Assembly: GCF_013410065.1 (NCBI RefSeq)
Contig: NZ_JACCCW010000001.1
Coordinates: forward strand, 1 to 64,000
Length of the DNA stretch: 64,000 nt
Direction of reading: 5' to 3'
From: Granulicella arctica
GTDB lineage: Bacteria > Acidobacteriota > Terriglobia > Terriglobales > Acidobacteriaceae
How positions within the stretch are numbered: position 1 is the stretch's first letter; each line of letters starts with the position of its first letter. A program made the translations under genes and the position numbers. Positions 41,559 to 51,714 of the stretch are shown in pieces. Under the pieces are notes generated by a model, which saw only the letters and a program-made list of their open reading frames with translations, made no database searches and was not told the DNA's origin.

Positions 41559-43759
41559 CCCTTGGACTCCCCTGCATCAGGGCGATACTTGCGAGCGGGC
41601 GGGCGATTGCCAAAAGGCTTGGCATTGTTCTTGAACTTATCGAAGGTCCCGGCTGGCTTGCCGGTACTCGGCCTTCCCGTTCCCGCCTTTCCGGCAAACT
41701 TACCGAAGGGCTTCTTTCCTCCGAATCCAGTCTTTGGCTTACCAGCATAGCCACCCGAACTATCGGTGCGGGCTGGCCGGTCAGAGCCAAAGGATGGACG
41801 CGGTCGGTCGGAGCCGAAAGCCGGGCGTGGCCGGTCAGAACCAAAGGCCGGACGATCTCCGCGTGGTGCGTCGAACTTGCGGAACGGAGGGCCGTCGGTG
41901 CGGGCACGGCGATCCGTTCCGCCTGAGCTAAATCCGCCGGAGGGCTTGCCGCCAAAGCGTGGTGCGCCGCCCTCACGAGGAGTGAACGGCTTGCGATCTC
42001 CGCCAAAACCACCTTGTGGACGAGCACTGAACGAACCGGGCTTACGCGGTCCACCGAAGGACGGCCGATCCGACGAACGCGGGCTAAACTCACGACGCGG
42101 CGGGCGGCTGTCGCTACCCTCTTCACGATTGGCCCGTGGCGCAAAATCACGACGCGGAGGACGTGCATCACCGAAGTCGCGGCGCGGAGGACGGCTATCC
42201 TGCGCCCCCCGGCCAAAGGATGGCTTACCTGCGAAACCGCCGGGCTTGCTGAAGGTTCTGCGCGGCGGACGTCCATCGCTGGAGTCACCATCCGGACGCG
42301 GCGTGAACTCGCGGCGAGGAGGGCGGCTATCGCCGAAGTCGCGGCTATTGCCTGCAAAACCACCACGCGCAGGGCGATCATCGCGGTCTCGACCGAAGCT
42401 AGGACGGCTACCAAAGGAGGGCTTGCTGCCAAAGGAGGGTTTGCCCCCGAAGGACGGCTTCTTACCGTAGGCTGGGCGATCTCCCCCACGCTCGAAGCGC
42501 GGCTTCGGAGTATAGGTACGAGGAGCATCCTGCTCGGACGCGGCTCCCTCACCGCCCCCCGCCGGAGACCCTGATTCCGAAGCACGACGTGCAGTCTTCT
42601 CCTCTTCCCATGGCTTGCTGAAACTGGGCTTGCCGGAGGCCGGTCGGCTATCGCGTGCGAAGGGACGACGTTCGCGGTCCGTGCCATAGGCAGGGCGCGA
42701 TCCGAAGGCAGGGCGTGCACCAAAGGCAGGCTTGGCCTTGTTCACAAAGCCGGTGCCGATTTTGCGCGGCTTGGCGATGAACTTCGTAATGCGCGGCGCT
42801 CCCTCAACCGGCCCATCACCCTCTGCTGCTGCTTCGGTCGCGATCTCCTCAGCGGCCTCTGCATCAATCACAACGCTGCCAGCCGGTGCGAGGAACGCCG
42901 GTAATTCGCCAGCCACATGAAGAACAGTCTTGCCTTCGACGGCGATCGTCTCCAACTGGCGGGCAGACATCAGTGCATGCACCACATCGCGGATACGGCT
43001 ACGGGCGGCGAGCGGCGAGAGGAAGGTTTCGATCTCCTCCTCTGACGCAACGATGGCAGTGTTCAGGTAGAGGCTGATAAGCGCAGAGAGCGCGCTGGGC
43101 TGACCGGCGTTCGCACCGGCCTTCATCAGCTTGGTGAACCGGCCGCTGGTGAGCTCCCAGAGCGTAGCCGCGCCATCCGCCTGAGGAACGGGGAAGACGC
43201 GCAGATGTGCCCAAAGCTCGTTGAGAGAGCGCAGAACCGCCGACTCCGTCACCTCTTTGCCAAGCTGGGTAGCAAGATCGTAGGCCGACATCGTGACCCG
43301 CTCAGCAAGCAAGGTATAGGTAGCCAAGGCAAGCGGAGATACCTTCATCGCGCCGCTGGTGGCAGGTGGTTGCTTCCATGCCTTATCGCCACGCAACGTA
43401 AAGATGTAGGAGAAGACAGGGGCAGAGGCCACGAAGTCAGGCGTCTCACCGGGCGTGCCGAGCAGGTTCAGCGGAACCGCAATGCCCTCGGTGATCAGAC
43501 GAGCAAGCAGGGTTTTGGCCTGTTCGGTATCAGCCAGCACAGGATTGGCATTGGGAGCTCCAAGAACACCCTCGACCAGAGAAGGCGCGGGCGCCGGAAG
43601 CTGCTGCGAACGCGAGCTGAAGAGAACAAGGCCGGTAGCGTTGATCCAGCTCCGCAGGTTTTCGAAGGTGAGGAGGGCTTCACCCTGCTGATGCCATTGG
43701 ATGAGGCGGGAGGCGGCGAGTTGGTCAGCCGTAGGGAGGTTCGTGCTCGAGGTGCTCAA
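41555..43759 (-). CDS. Large protein with a Gly/Arg/Phe/Pro-rich low-complexity tail, function unknown
   Basis: A 734-aa protein in two parts. The first 340 residues are ordered: mostly helical, with paired helix blocks such as LIQWHQQGEALLTFENLRSWINATG and VSPLALATYTLLAERVTMSAYDLATQLG, which look like winged-helix repeats. Residues from about 345 on are almost pure low complexity, with repeated KPSFG, RPAFGSD and RPPRR(D/E)F units and RGG-like blocks (FAGNSRDF, GGFGGDRKPF). Basic, glycine-rich tails of this sort are typical of RNA-binding, phase-separating proteins. The gene is coupled to cmk by a four-base overlap; mutL lies 145 bases away on the same strand. I recognise no family. Nucleic-acid binding is an inference from composition. 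Confidence 0.65.
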   Translation of the reverse strand: MSTSSTNLPTADQLAASRLIQWHQQGEALLTFENLRSWINATGLVLFSSRSQQLPAPAPSLVEGVLGAPNANPVLADTEQAKTLLARLITEGIAVPLNLLGTPGETPDFVASAPVFSYIFTLRGDKAWKQPPATSGAMKVSPLALATYTLLAERVTMSAYDLATQLGKEVTESAVLRSLNELWAHLRVFPVPQADGAATLWELTSGRFTKLMKAGANAGQPSALSALISLYLNTAIVASEEEIETFLSPLAARSRIRDVVHALMSARQLETIAVEGKTVLHVAGELPAFLAPAGSVVIDAEAAEEIATEAAAEGDGPVEGAPRITKFIAKPRKIGTGFVNKAKPAFGARPAFGSRPAYGTDRERRPFARDSRPASGKPSFSKPWEEEKTARRASESGSPAGGGEGAASEQDAPRTYTPKPRFERGGDRPAYGKKPSFGGKPSFGSKPSFGSRPSFGRDRDDRPARGGFAGNSRDFGDSRPPRREFTPRPDGDSSDGRPPRRTFSKPGGFAGKPSFGRGAQDSRPPRRDFGDARPPRRDFAPRANREEGSDSRPPRREFSPRSSDRPSFGGPRKPGSFSARPQGGFGGDRKPFTPREGGAPRFGGKPSGGFSSGGTDRRARTDGPPFRKFDAPRGDRPAFGSDRPRPAFGSDRPRPSFGSDRPARTDSSGGYAGKPKTGFGGKKPFGKFAGKAGTGRPSTGKPAGTFDKFKNNAKPFGNRPPARKYRPDAGESKG

Positions 43760-43904
43760 GGGGTGTTGCCTTCCTGCTGGGCGCTTTGGTGCTGGAACAA
43801 GCGCATGACAGCAATCCTTCGCCTGACTGGATCGCTGGCTAGGGACATTTCTGAATTTTCAAGGGACGAGCGCTCATCCAGGTTCTCTAGGCTGACTCTG
43901 TCAG

Positions 43905-45827
43905 CTAGATCCGCTGGAACGCCTTTTGTACGTCCTTATAAGAATACCGCAAAGCGATGGGCCTGCCGTGCGGACAACTCGTTGGATGCTCCGTCTTTGC
44001 CAGTTCCGCAAGTAACCAGTCGATCTTTGAGGAGTCGAGCGGTGTGTTGATCTTGATGGCCGCATGGCAGGCAATGCTGGCCGCAATGCGGCGACGGCGG
44101 GTGTCGGAGTTCTCGGTCTGCTGCTCGCGTTCAGGCACGCCGAGCACCTCTTCGAGCATCCGTTCGAGCTCCCTGCCCTCCAACCCTACCGGCGCAGCCT
44201 TGATCGCCAGCGTTCGTGGCCCGAATGGCTCGGCCTCGAAGCCATTGCGGTCCAGCTCATCCGCCAGCTCCGCAAACCGGATCATCTGCGCCGGAAGCAG
44301 ATCGATCAGCAACGGCATCAGAAGGCGCTGACGCTGCACCTTTTCGATCTCCCGCTCCCGAAGAATCTTTTCAAACAGGACCCGTTCGTGCGCGACATGC
44401 TGGTCAACGATCCAAAGGCCCTCATCGTTGACCGCAAGGATAAACGAATCGCGCAACTGGCCAAGCGGCTTCAGCGTCGCCAGTGCATTCAACGTCTGCT
44501 GCTGATTGTCCTCAGGCCGCTCCGCATCATAGCCGACGGGGATACTCTGCTCGGAGAACTCGAGGCGGCCAGGCGACTCTGGAAGCGTCGGAGCCTGAAG
44601 TGTGAAGGCCTCCGCATCCGCGAAAGAAGGTTCCGGCTCCGACTGCGGGTTCGGCGAGAAGACAGGTTGGTCAGGCGCTCCTGGCATCGGACTCACGTCG
44701 AGCAGCAACGAGTTGCTGGCACTATTCGTAGCTGGATGCAGAGCTGCAGCAAAACTGGTCGCCGGACGGGCATTCATCAGCGTGGTACGAACCGTATCGC
44801 GGATAAAGTCATGCACAAAGCTCGGCTGACGGAAGCGCACCTCTGTCTTCGCCGGATGAACGTTGACGTCCACCTCCTGCGGTGGCATCTCTAGAAACAG
44901 CAGCACAACCGGGAAGCTCGTCGGCGGAATGATGTTGCGATACGCCTCGATCAACGCATGTGTAACAAGACGGTCGCGAATGAGCCGGTGATTGACGAAG
45001 ACGTAGATCGAGTTGCGGTTGAGCTTCTGCAATTCAGGCTTTGAGACGAAGCCCGTGATGCGGATGTAGCCAGGATCGGGTGCCTCGTAGTCTGCCTCAC
45101 GCTTCCAGGGCGGCGGCTCCGGTAGGCCGGCACGGGCAAAGTCCATCTCCGCCGTCGTGGGGAGCATGTACATCGCAGTATCCTTGCCGAAGATCTGGAA
45201 GAGCCGTTCACCCGCGTTCGCCACAGCAGGCGCAATCAGCAGGGCCTGCGTGGCTGAGTGCAGCTCGAAGTGCTTCGACGGATGCGCCAGCGCATAGTGT
45301 GTGACCAGCGCGGCGATGTGCGCCAGCTCCGTCTGCTCTGTCTTCAAAAATTTGCGACGCGCAGGCGTATTGAAAAAGAGATCGCGAATGGCGATGGTTG
45401 TTCCCGTGGGCATGCCCGCGTCTTCAACGCGCAGGATGTTTCCCCCGGCAATCTCAATCTCTGTACCTGCTTCATCCTCGATTGCACGCGTCTGTAGATG
45501 GACGCGAGCCACCGACGCAATCGATGGCAGTGCCTCTCCACGAAACCCGAGCGTCGCAATGGAGAGAAGGTCATCCGAGGTGCGCAGCTTGCTGGTCGCG
45601 TGACGCTCGAAGGCGAGCAGCGCATCGTCCTTAACCATGCCGTGGCCGTTATCGACGATGCGGATCAGCTTGCGGCCACCGCCCTCGACCTCCACGCGGA
45701 TGCGCGTCGCTCCAGCGTCGATGGAGTTCTCAAGCAGCTCTTTCACGACCGAAGCCGGGCGTTCAACCACCTCGCCAGCGGCGATCTGGTTGGCCACCTG
45801 GTCGGAGAGAATGCGGATACGGCCCAT
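43905..45827 (-). CDS. mutL: DNA mismatch repair protein MutL (endonuclease type)
   Basis: GHKL ATPase of mismatch repair (640 aa). The N-terminal ATP site shows ENSIDAGAT (32-40), DNGHGM and FRGEALPSIA. The C-terminal domain carries DQHVAHERVLFE, matching the DQH(A)XXE endonuclease motif with Val for Ala, and ACHAAIK and CPHGRP motifs, so the protein nicks DNA itself; no mutH is present in the window. An acidic, Pro-rich linker (about 350-430) joins the domains. The gene lies upstream of the low-complexity protein gene and cmk and 14 bases past the stop of an oxidoreductase gene. Confidence 0.93.
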   Translation of the reverse strand: MGRIRILSDQVANQIAAGEVVERPASVVKELLENSIDAGATRIRVEVEGGGRKLIRIVDNGHGMVKDDALLAFERHATSKLRTSDDLLSIATLGFRGEALPSIASVARVHLQTRAIEDEAGTEIEIAGGNILRVEDAGMPTGTTIAIRDLFFNTPARRKFLKTEQTELAHIAALVTHYALAHPSKHFELHSATQALLIAPAVANAGERLFQIFGKDTAMYMLPTTAEMDFARAGLPEPPPWKREADYEAPDPGYIRITGFVSKPELQKLNRNSIYVFVNHRLIRDRLVTHALIEAYRNIIPPTSFPVVLLFLEMPPQEVDVNVHPAKTEVRFRQPSFVHDFIRDTVRTTLMNARPATSFAAALHPATNSASNSLLLDVSPMPGAPDQPVFSPNPQSEPEPSFADAEAFTLQAPTLPESPGRLEFSEQSIPVGYDAERPEDNQQQTLNALATLKPLGQLRDSFILAVNDEGLWIVDQHVAHERVLFEKILREREIEKVQRQRLLMPLLIDLLPAQMIRFAELADELDRNGFEAEPFGPRTLAIKAAPVGLEGRELERMLEEVLGVPEREQQTENSDTRRRRIAASIACHAAIKINTPLDSSKIDWLLAELAKTEHPTSCPHGRPIALRYSYKDVQKAFQRI

Positions 45828-45840
45828 CCCTCCATTGTAC

Positions 45841-46941
45841 TTAGGAATGCAGCCCGGCCGAGCGGTAGATCTGCATCATCAGCTTGATGTCGCGCAAGCC
45901 TTCTTCTCCCGATGGCCCCGGCTTCGTGTCTCCGACGATGCACTTCGCAAAATAATCGGCCTGGCGAGTGAACTGCGCCGGATCCTTCTCCTGCTCCAGA
46001 TCGTCGACTGCCTCCGCTCCCCTAAGATGTGCAGTCAAATGAATCCCCTGATAGCCAAAGGCCGGCTCGACATGCAGCGTCCCCTTCGAGCCATGAATCC
46101 TGTAGAAACCATCCATACTCGCACCGTAGGTGGTGTTGCAGCTCGCAAGGATGCCCGACGGAAACTTCATCGTCCAGGAGACATTCTCCTCCACTTCGTC
46201 GAAGCGCCCGTCATGGTCGATGACCGAGCTGTAGGCCGAGAGCACACCGGGTTCCTCGCCGGCAATAAAGCGGCACGCGTTTAATGAATAGATACCGACA
46301 TCCATCAGCGGCCCACCGCCCGCCAGCTTGCGATTGAGTCGCCACTCACCCTGAGCGATGTTGAAGCCGTTCGCGCTTTCGATCGCCTGGATCTTCCCAA
46401 GCGCTCCACTCTGAACAAGCTTCCGCGCATGCAGCGTCGTCGGCTCAAGCTGACAACGATACGCAATCATCAGCTTGCGATTCGCCTTGTCGCAAGCAGC
46501 AATCATCGCCTCGCACTGTTCAACAGTGTTGGCCATCGGCTTCTCGCAAAGGACATGCTTACCCGCTTGTGCAGCGCGGATCGTGTACTCCGCATGCATC
46601 CCGTTCGGCAATGCGATATAGACGGCATCGATATTCGTGTTGTCGCGAATTCGGTCGAAGTTCTCGTAGGTGTAAATCGAGCTGTCAGGCACGTTATACA
46701 TCGCAGCCTGCCGCTTCGCCTTCTCAGGATGTCCGCTCACAATCGCAGTCACCTCCACCATCGAAGACATCTTCGTCGCAGGCATGAAGTGATCCATGGA
46801 GATACGGCCCAGGCCGACAATGCAGTATCGGACGCGTCGACCTGACAGGTTTGAACCACCCTGAGCAAAGCTCGCTGGTACAAGCGACGACGCCGCGGAT
46901 GCAGCCATCAAACGATTAAACTCTCTACGGCCAAGACGCAT
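45841..46941 (-). CDS. Tat-exported Gfo/Idh/MocA-family oxidoreductase
   Basis: NAD(P)-dependent sugar-type oxidoreductase (about 366 aa) with an N-terminal Rossmann domain (YCIVGLGRISMDHF) and the family active-site motif EKPMA. The start at 46941 is supported by GGGAGGAG four bases away; the longer reading from 47097 would overlap the receptor gene. The N-terminus MRLGRREFNRLMAASAA is a twin-arginine signal, so the enzyme is probably exported with bound cofactor, as is glucose-fructose oxidoreductase of Zymomonas. It is followed after 14 bases by mutL and preceded by a TonB receptor on the same strand, possibly a sugar uptake pair. Confidence 0.85.
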   Translation of the reverse strand: MRLGRREFNRLMAASAASSLVPASFAQGGSNLSGRRVRYCIVGLGRISMDHFMPATKMSSMVEVTAIVSGHPEKAKRQAAMYNVPDSSIYTYENFDRIRDNTNIDAVYIALPNGMHAEYTIRAAQAGKHVLCEKPMANTVEQCEAMIAACDKANRKLMIAYRCQLEPTTLHARKLVQSGALGKIQAIESANGFNIAQGEWRLNRKLAGGGPLMDVGIYSLNACRFIAGEEPGVLSAYSSVIDHDGRFDEVEENVSWTMKFPSGILASCNTTYGASMDGFYRIHGSKGTLHVEPAFGYQGIHLTAHLRGAEAVDDLEQEKDPAQFTRQADYFAKCIVGDTKPGPSGEEGLRDIKLMMQIYRSAGLHS

Positions 46942-47077
46942 ATGCTCCTCCCGAACAAACACGATCACGATGCCATTCTGGAGTAGAAAGGTCAAGGCAA
47001 TGCGATTTGCTCGCACACAAAAACCAACCGCGCCAGAGATGAGGTCTCGGCGCGGTCGCGGTTTGTGAGGATTGTGA

Positions 47078-49603
47078 CTAGCGCCAGACGCCACCAAAGG
47101 TGACGGTCAACGTAAAGCTCCGGCCGGGGGTTTGGGTCAGGATGTCTCCCTGGCTCAGAGCTGTACTGGCAAAGTAGGTCGATGCAATTCCGTTAACCTT
47201 GAGCGGCGCAGCCGAGTTAGCAAAGCCGACTCCGACGATGTTGCGCGTATCAAGCAAATTGTTCATGCTGAACGCGATCTTGCTGCCATCGAAGATCGTG
47301 TTATTCCGCACGTTGTAGTTGAGGAAGAGGTTGACGATGTTGAACGGAGCTACGTTGAACTGATTGTGGAAGGAACCGTTATCGTTCCACTGCGGCCCGA
47401 TACGCTTCTCGAAGAAACCTAGATCAAGATTCTTCTCCTGATACGTAATCCCAAAACCCTCCGTGTTGGCGGGTGCGTTCGCGACAAAGAGATTGTTTGG
47501 CACACCGGTTCCAACATAGGAAGCCTTGTCCGCTGTTCCATTGACATAGAAACTCAGACCATGTGCGATATAGACATTGGTCTCCACCTCAAAACCCTTG
47601 GTCACCGAGTCGGGGCCGAGGAAGTAGATCGTATCCTCGCCGGTAATAGGCGTAAAGGACGAATAGGTGTTTTGGTACTTGATGTAATACGCATCGCCAT
47701 CCAACGTAAACCGCTTCAGCTTCAGAACGGAGCCGGTCTGGTAGGTCGAGACGCCGGTCGGCTTCGGAAGCGCGCCAACACTTCCGCCCGTCACGTCAAA
47801 GACGTTGGTCGGTGGAATGATATTTCCCTTGGAGAACTGCCCGTAGACCGACCAGTTGTTCTTGATGCGGTAGTTAGCATCGGCGGACGGAAGATAGTTA
47901 TGGTAGTCAGCCGTGTTGATGATGTAAGGCTTACCACCGAGGTTGCCGATCTTGCCGCCGTTGTCGGCATACTGCTTGAAACGCATACCGTAGTAAGAGT
48001 ACTTGAGACCACCGGTAAGAGTAAGCCGAGGCATAGCGTGCAGCTCATACTCCGCGAAAGGCTGAAAGTCATTGAAGGTATAGTGCTCGTTGAAGTTGGG
48101 AAGAAGGTCATCTACGTGAGTAAGAGGATTCGAAGGAATCTGGTGACGGTTGGTCAACGACCACTCATACCAAAGTCCAGTGCGGAAGACGCCCCACTTC
48201 GAGGTCTGTGTAACAGAACTGGTCTCGCCATACTTGCGATAGCTGTTGTACTTATCAACCGCGCAGGGCGACTTACCTTTGACCGGAGTTGCGCAGGTAG
48301 CATCGATCTTGCCATCGGCAGTCTTCGGAGGATCGTTCGTATAGTACTGCGAGTTATCGTAGTTATAGGTATAGGGCTTTATGTCCAAAGCCCAGCCATG
48401 GCCGAGCGCAGACTTAAGGCCGATGTACTCGAAGTCTGTCGGAACGCGGTAGGTGTTATACGCATAGTAATACGTGCTCGTGGGATCCGTATTCTGCAAC
48501 AGGAAGTTGTACTGTAGCTGAGCCTGCGCACGCGTAGGGCCGGAGTTGTTCGGTGTATTCGCCGTAAGTTGGATGACTCCGCTATATCCGCTCAGAAGGG
48601 TGCGATCGGAAAGCTTGTACTGCACCTTGATATCGCCCCCGATGCGTTGCTGATAATTGAAGGCTTGAAAGCCATCCGAGGTGAGCCGGTGCACATCGAG
48701 CACGAAGCTCGCTTTGTGGGCCGCGCCAAGGTTGCCCGAGTCGTACTGAGCATCCAGCAGCATCGTATTGAACGATCCGTACGAGATGGTTCCACGAACA
48801 GCCTGCTGATCCGGAATCTGCTTCGACAGCAGGTTGATCGTACCGCCAAAGGGGCTCGGCCCAATCGTGGAGGCACTGCCAGGGCTGCGATCGAAGTCGA
48901 CACCACCGATCCATACGCCCGGGAAGAATGCCCAGGAGTGATGGGTCGGCGTGTTCGTATCTTCAAACGGAATCCCGTCCCATGTTATGTCGTAGTCGCC
49001 ATCCGGAAAGCCGCGGAAGTAGTTTGCACTCTGCCCCAGGCCAACGCCGTTGGAGTTGATGGAGTAGACGCCGGGGACGATCTGCGAGATCTCGCCATAG
49101 TCCGCAACCGGAGACGTGAATTGCTGAATGAAGTCGCTGCTGATCTCGGAACGAGCAGAGCGCGCCTCGAGCAGAGCGCCTACCGGAGAGAGCGCCGCTG
49201 CCATGGAACCGGAGGCGTTCGCCTCGACGGTCACCTGATCGTTCGCATTGCCGATGCTCAGAGAGAGCGAGAGCTCCTGCGACTGGCTAGCACCCAACTG
49301 GATGCCCGTCTTGCGGGTAGCGGCAAATCCTGGAGCCTCAGCCTCAACGCTATATTTTCCAGCAGGTAGATTGATCGCCGAAAAGTGTCCCAGCGCATCC
49401 GAAGTTGTCTTGCGAAGGAAAGCCGTCGACTCGCTCTTGATGCTAACCGCAGCGTTTGGAAGTGCGGCTCCAGCCGAGTCGAGAACCGTTCCGCTCAGGG
49501 ACGCTCCCTGCTGTGCAAAAAGCAATGGTGTAACGGAAAACATGGCAACCAGCGCGGTGAAAATAAAGACGCGGCGCCAATACTGCAAGAAACTACTTGT
49601 CAC
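47078..49603 (-). CDS. TonB-dependent receptor with carboxypeptidase-regulatory-like domain
   Basis: Outer-membrane barrel receptor (841 aa). I choose the GTG at 49603 because GGAGG lies six bases upstream and the signal peptide (WRRVFIFTALVAMFSVTPLLFAQ) follows; upstream ATGs in the same frame lack a ribosome site. After the signal come the regulatory-like sandwich (LSGTVLDSAGAALPNAAVSIK), a plug domain (DYGEISQIVPGVYSINSNGVG) and the barrel, ending with an aromatic terminus (FGGVWR). In contrast to the 29.6 kb receptor it has a plain plug and is shorter. A Gfo/Idh oxidoreductase gene follows, which hints at a sugar or sugar-derivative substrate. Confidence 0.88.
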   Translation of the reverse strand: MTSSFLQYWRRVFIFTALVAMFSVTPLLFAQQGASLSGTVLDSAGAALPNAAVSIKSESTAFLRKTTSDALGHFSAINLPAGKYSVEAEAPGFAATRKTGIQLGASQSQELSLSLSIGNANDQVTVEANASGSMAAALSPVGALLEARSARSEISSDFIQQFTSPVADYGEISQIVPGVYSINSNGVGLGQSANYFRGFPDGDYDITWDGIPFEDTNTPTHHSWAFFPGVWIGGVDFDRSPGSASTIGPSPFGGTINLLSKQIPDQQAVRGTISYGSFNTMLLDAQYDSGNLGAAHKASFVLDVHRLTSDGFQAFNYQQRIGGDIKVQYKLSDRTLLSGYSGVIQLTANTPNNSGPTRAQAQLQYNFLLQNTDPTSTYYYAYNTYRVPTDFEYIGLKSALGHGWALDIKPYTYNYDNSQYYTNDPPKTADGKIDATCATPVKGKSPCAVDKYNSYRKYGETSSVTQTSKWGVFRTGLWYEWSLTNRHQIPSNPLTHVDDLLPNFNEHYTFNDFQPFAEYELHAMPRLTLTGGLKYSYYGMRFKQYADNGGKIGNLGGKPYIINTADYHNYLPSADANYRIKNNWSVYGQFSKGNIIPPTNVFDVTGGSVGALPKPTGVSTYQTGSVLKLKRFTLDGDAYYIKYQNTYSSFTPITGEDTIYFLGPDSVTKGFEVETNVYIAHGLSFYVNGTADKASYVGTGVPNNLFVANAPANTEGFGITYQEKNLDLGFFEKRIGPQWNDNGSFHNQFNVAPFNIVNLFLNYNVRNNTIFDGSKIAFSMNNLLDTRNIVGVGFANSAAPLKVNGIASTYFASTALSQGDILTQTPGRSFTLTVTFGGVWR

Positions 49604-49964
49604 GAAAATCCTCCATAAATTCATCAGCAAAGGTCTGATTTTTCTTAAGCGATCATTCAAAGCTTCGGTTCGCTCTCAAAAGGAGCGACCTATGTACTAC
49701 CAACCTCGGGACACACTAAGGGCCATCGCAAACTGAGGCCAGCCATTGCTATCGCATGGATGATCCCAACCTACGGTCCGAATGTGAATGGAGAGTTTCG
49801 ACTCGATGAAGGAATAGTTATTTATGCCTCAAGGGGCTTGATCTTTGTGCGAATCTATGCAAATTTAAGTCTTTCTTAAGGTTCACGGCGAAGCGCCACT
49901 CAATCGAGATTCCAAGAGCACAACGCAAACAAGTTGCCGCCACTCTGTGCCAATTCCCAGGCAC
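49604..49964. other. Non-coding interval upstream of the TonB receptor gene
   Basis: About 360 bases without a convincing gene on either strand. It should hold the promoter of the receptor gene, but I could not place -35 and -10 boxes with confidence. Short direct matches to CTTAAG occur at 49649 and 49877. Confidence 0.5.
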
Positions 49965-49966
49965 AA

Positions 49967-50003
49967 AAAATGGCCCGTATCGACCCACCGATACGAACCA
50001 TCT
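49967..50003 (-). terminator. pyk terminator
   Basis: Minus strand: CGTATCG-GTGGGT-CGATACG with flanking TGG/CCA pairs, followed by TTTTTTG, 16 bases after the pyk stop. Confidence 0.85.
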
Positions 50004-50019
50004 TCGACGCTGAAGCTAC

Positions 50020-51615
50020 CTAGCGCTTTTTCTTCTTCTTGGCCTTCTTCGTCTTGCCGATCTCGACATCGCGATCGCCGACCATGTGCAGGCGCATAAA
50101 GTTGGTAGCACCGGAGCGAGTTCGCGTGCCGGCCACAATGCCCAGCACCTGGCTCTGCCGGACATAGCCCTGCGTCTCGAGAATATGCTCCGCCATGTTT
50201 ACGAGCATATCGGTATCAGTGAACCGGTCGCAGAGAATCGGATACGTCCCCCAAAGCAACATCGAACGATGGATGACCTTCTCAAACGGTGAGAGCGCAT
50301 AGATCGGCGGAGACGGCCGATACTTCGAGAGCAGCCGCGCCGTGCCACCCGTCTCAGTAAAGATCGCGATCGCTGCCACATCGAGATCATCGGCTGCATG
50401 CGCCATGCACTCGCAGATTGTCTCGGCAACGGAGAGGCTCGCGCTATGAGGACGTCGCGAGGTCAGCGGCGGATCAACCCGCATCTGGTGTTCTGACTCG
50501 ACAACAATCTTCGCCATCATGGCGACCGATTGCACCGGATACTTACCCGCAGCGCTCTCCGCCGAAAGCATCACCGCATCCGAGCCATCGTAGATGGCGT
50601 TCGCCACGTCGGAAACCTCGGCCCTTGTGGGACGTGGGTTTTCAATCATCGACTCAAGCATCTGCGTCGCTGTGATGACAGGCTTGCGGTACTCGGCAGC
50701 GCGCCGAATGATGTGCTTCTGAATCGCCGGGACCTTCTCCGGAGGAACCTCAACGCCAAGATCGCCACGAGCGACCATGATGCCGTCGGCAACCTCAAGG
50801 ATACTGTCGAGGTGTTCAATCGCCTGTGGCTTCTCGAGCTTCGCGATCACCCATGCGTCCGAGTTCAACGCAGCAAGCCGATTCTTGACGTGGCGCACAT
50901 CGTCTGCCGTACGAACGAAGGAGACCGCGATGGTATCGACGTTCTCACCGATCGCAAAGATCAGGTCCTCCTCGTCCTTCTCGGTGAGCGACGGCACATT
51001 GACGGCAATGCCAGGAAGATTGATTCCCTTGTTCTCGCCGAGCATACCGCCGTTAATGATCTCGCAGACCACATCGACGCCTTTGACGGCCTCAACGCGA
51101 AGCTCGATCAAGCCATCGGAGAGCAGAATGCGCGAGCCGGGCTCCAGGTTCTCCGCAAGCGTCGTAAAGGTCGTGCCAACCAGCGCGGCGGTCCCGGCAA
51201 TCTCGCGCGGCGTAATCGTAAGCCGCTTGCCCGCAACCAGCAGCACCGGCTTATGATCCTTCAGCTTGCCGGTGCGAATCTTCGGTCCCTGTAGGTCGGC
51301 AAGGATACAGATCGGCTTGCCCTCTTCGCGGGAGACCTTACGCACCATGCGGATCAGCTCCGCCTTTTGTTCATGCGATCCGTGCGAGAAGTTGAGGCGG
51401 GCCACATCCAGTCCGGCGCGCACCAGCTCGCGGAAGACCGGCTCCGTGCTGCACGCCGGTCCCAGCGTCGCGACGATCTTGGCGCGACGAATATGCCCCT
51501 GGGCGGTAAAGGTGTCGCTACTGGCGATTGCAGTGGAAGGCTCCGCGACGGCTGCTGCGATGGCGGTCTTCGCTTTCGAGGACGGCTTCTTCGAGTGAGG
51601 CTTGGGGGGAGTCAT
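50020..51615 (-). CDS. pyk: Pyruvate kinase
   Basis: Transfers phosphate from phosphoenolpyruvate to ADP in glycolysis. Motifs include KIVATLGPA, LNFSHGSHE, the metal/PEP motif VMVARGDLGVE and AVMLSAESAAGKYPV. The catalytic domain is followed by a C-terminal domain with ending KKAKKKKKR, a basic extension. The start is ATG 51615 (MTPPKPHSKK) or the in-frame ATG 51651; neither has a strong site. A Lys/Ala-rich N-terminal extension (SSKAKTAIAAAVAEPSTAIASS) of about 40 residues precedes the TIM barrel. Length 531 aa. Confidence 0.95.
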   Translation of the reverse strand: MTPPKPHSKKPSSKAKTAIAAAVAEPSTAIASSDTFTAQGHIRRAKIVATLGPACSTEPVFRELVRAGLDVARLNFSHGSHEQKAELIRMVRKVSREEGKPICILADLQGPKIRTGKLKDHKPVLLVAGKRLTITPREIAGTAALVGTTFTTLAENLEPGSRILLSDGLIELRVEAVKGVDVVCEIINGGMLGENKGINLPGIAVNVPSLTEKDEEDLIFAIGENVDTIAVSFVRTADDVRHVKNRLAALNSDAWVIAKLEKPQAIEHLDSILEVADGIMVARGDLGVEVPPEKVPAIQKHIIRRAAEYRKPVITATQMLESMIENPRPTRAEVSDVANAIYDGSDAVMLSAESAAGKYPVQSVAMMAKIVVESEHQMRVDPPLTSRRPHSASLSVAETICECMAHAADDLDVAAIAIFTETGGTARLLSKYRPSPPIYALSPFEKVIHRSMLLWGTYPILCDRFTDTDMLVNMAEHILETQGYVRQSQVLGIVAGTRTRSGATNFMRLHMVGDRDVEIGKTKKAKKKKKR

Positions 51616-51714
51616 GTACGGGTTCCGAATTCTTTCCAACCTGCGCGGCATAAGCCGTCTATGGTCTGACCAGTGAGTTTTGCTGTCGAAGGTTATTCTA
51701 GCCCGACGACAGCA

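Noticed and set aside
41488..42723. A 411-codon frame on the minus strand within cmk and the low-complexity gene
   Set aside because: It is the repeat-rich gene read in another frame; the chosen frame has the four-base overlap with cmk and ordered N-terminal domain.
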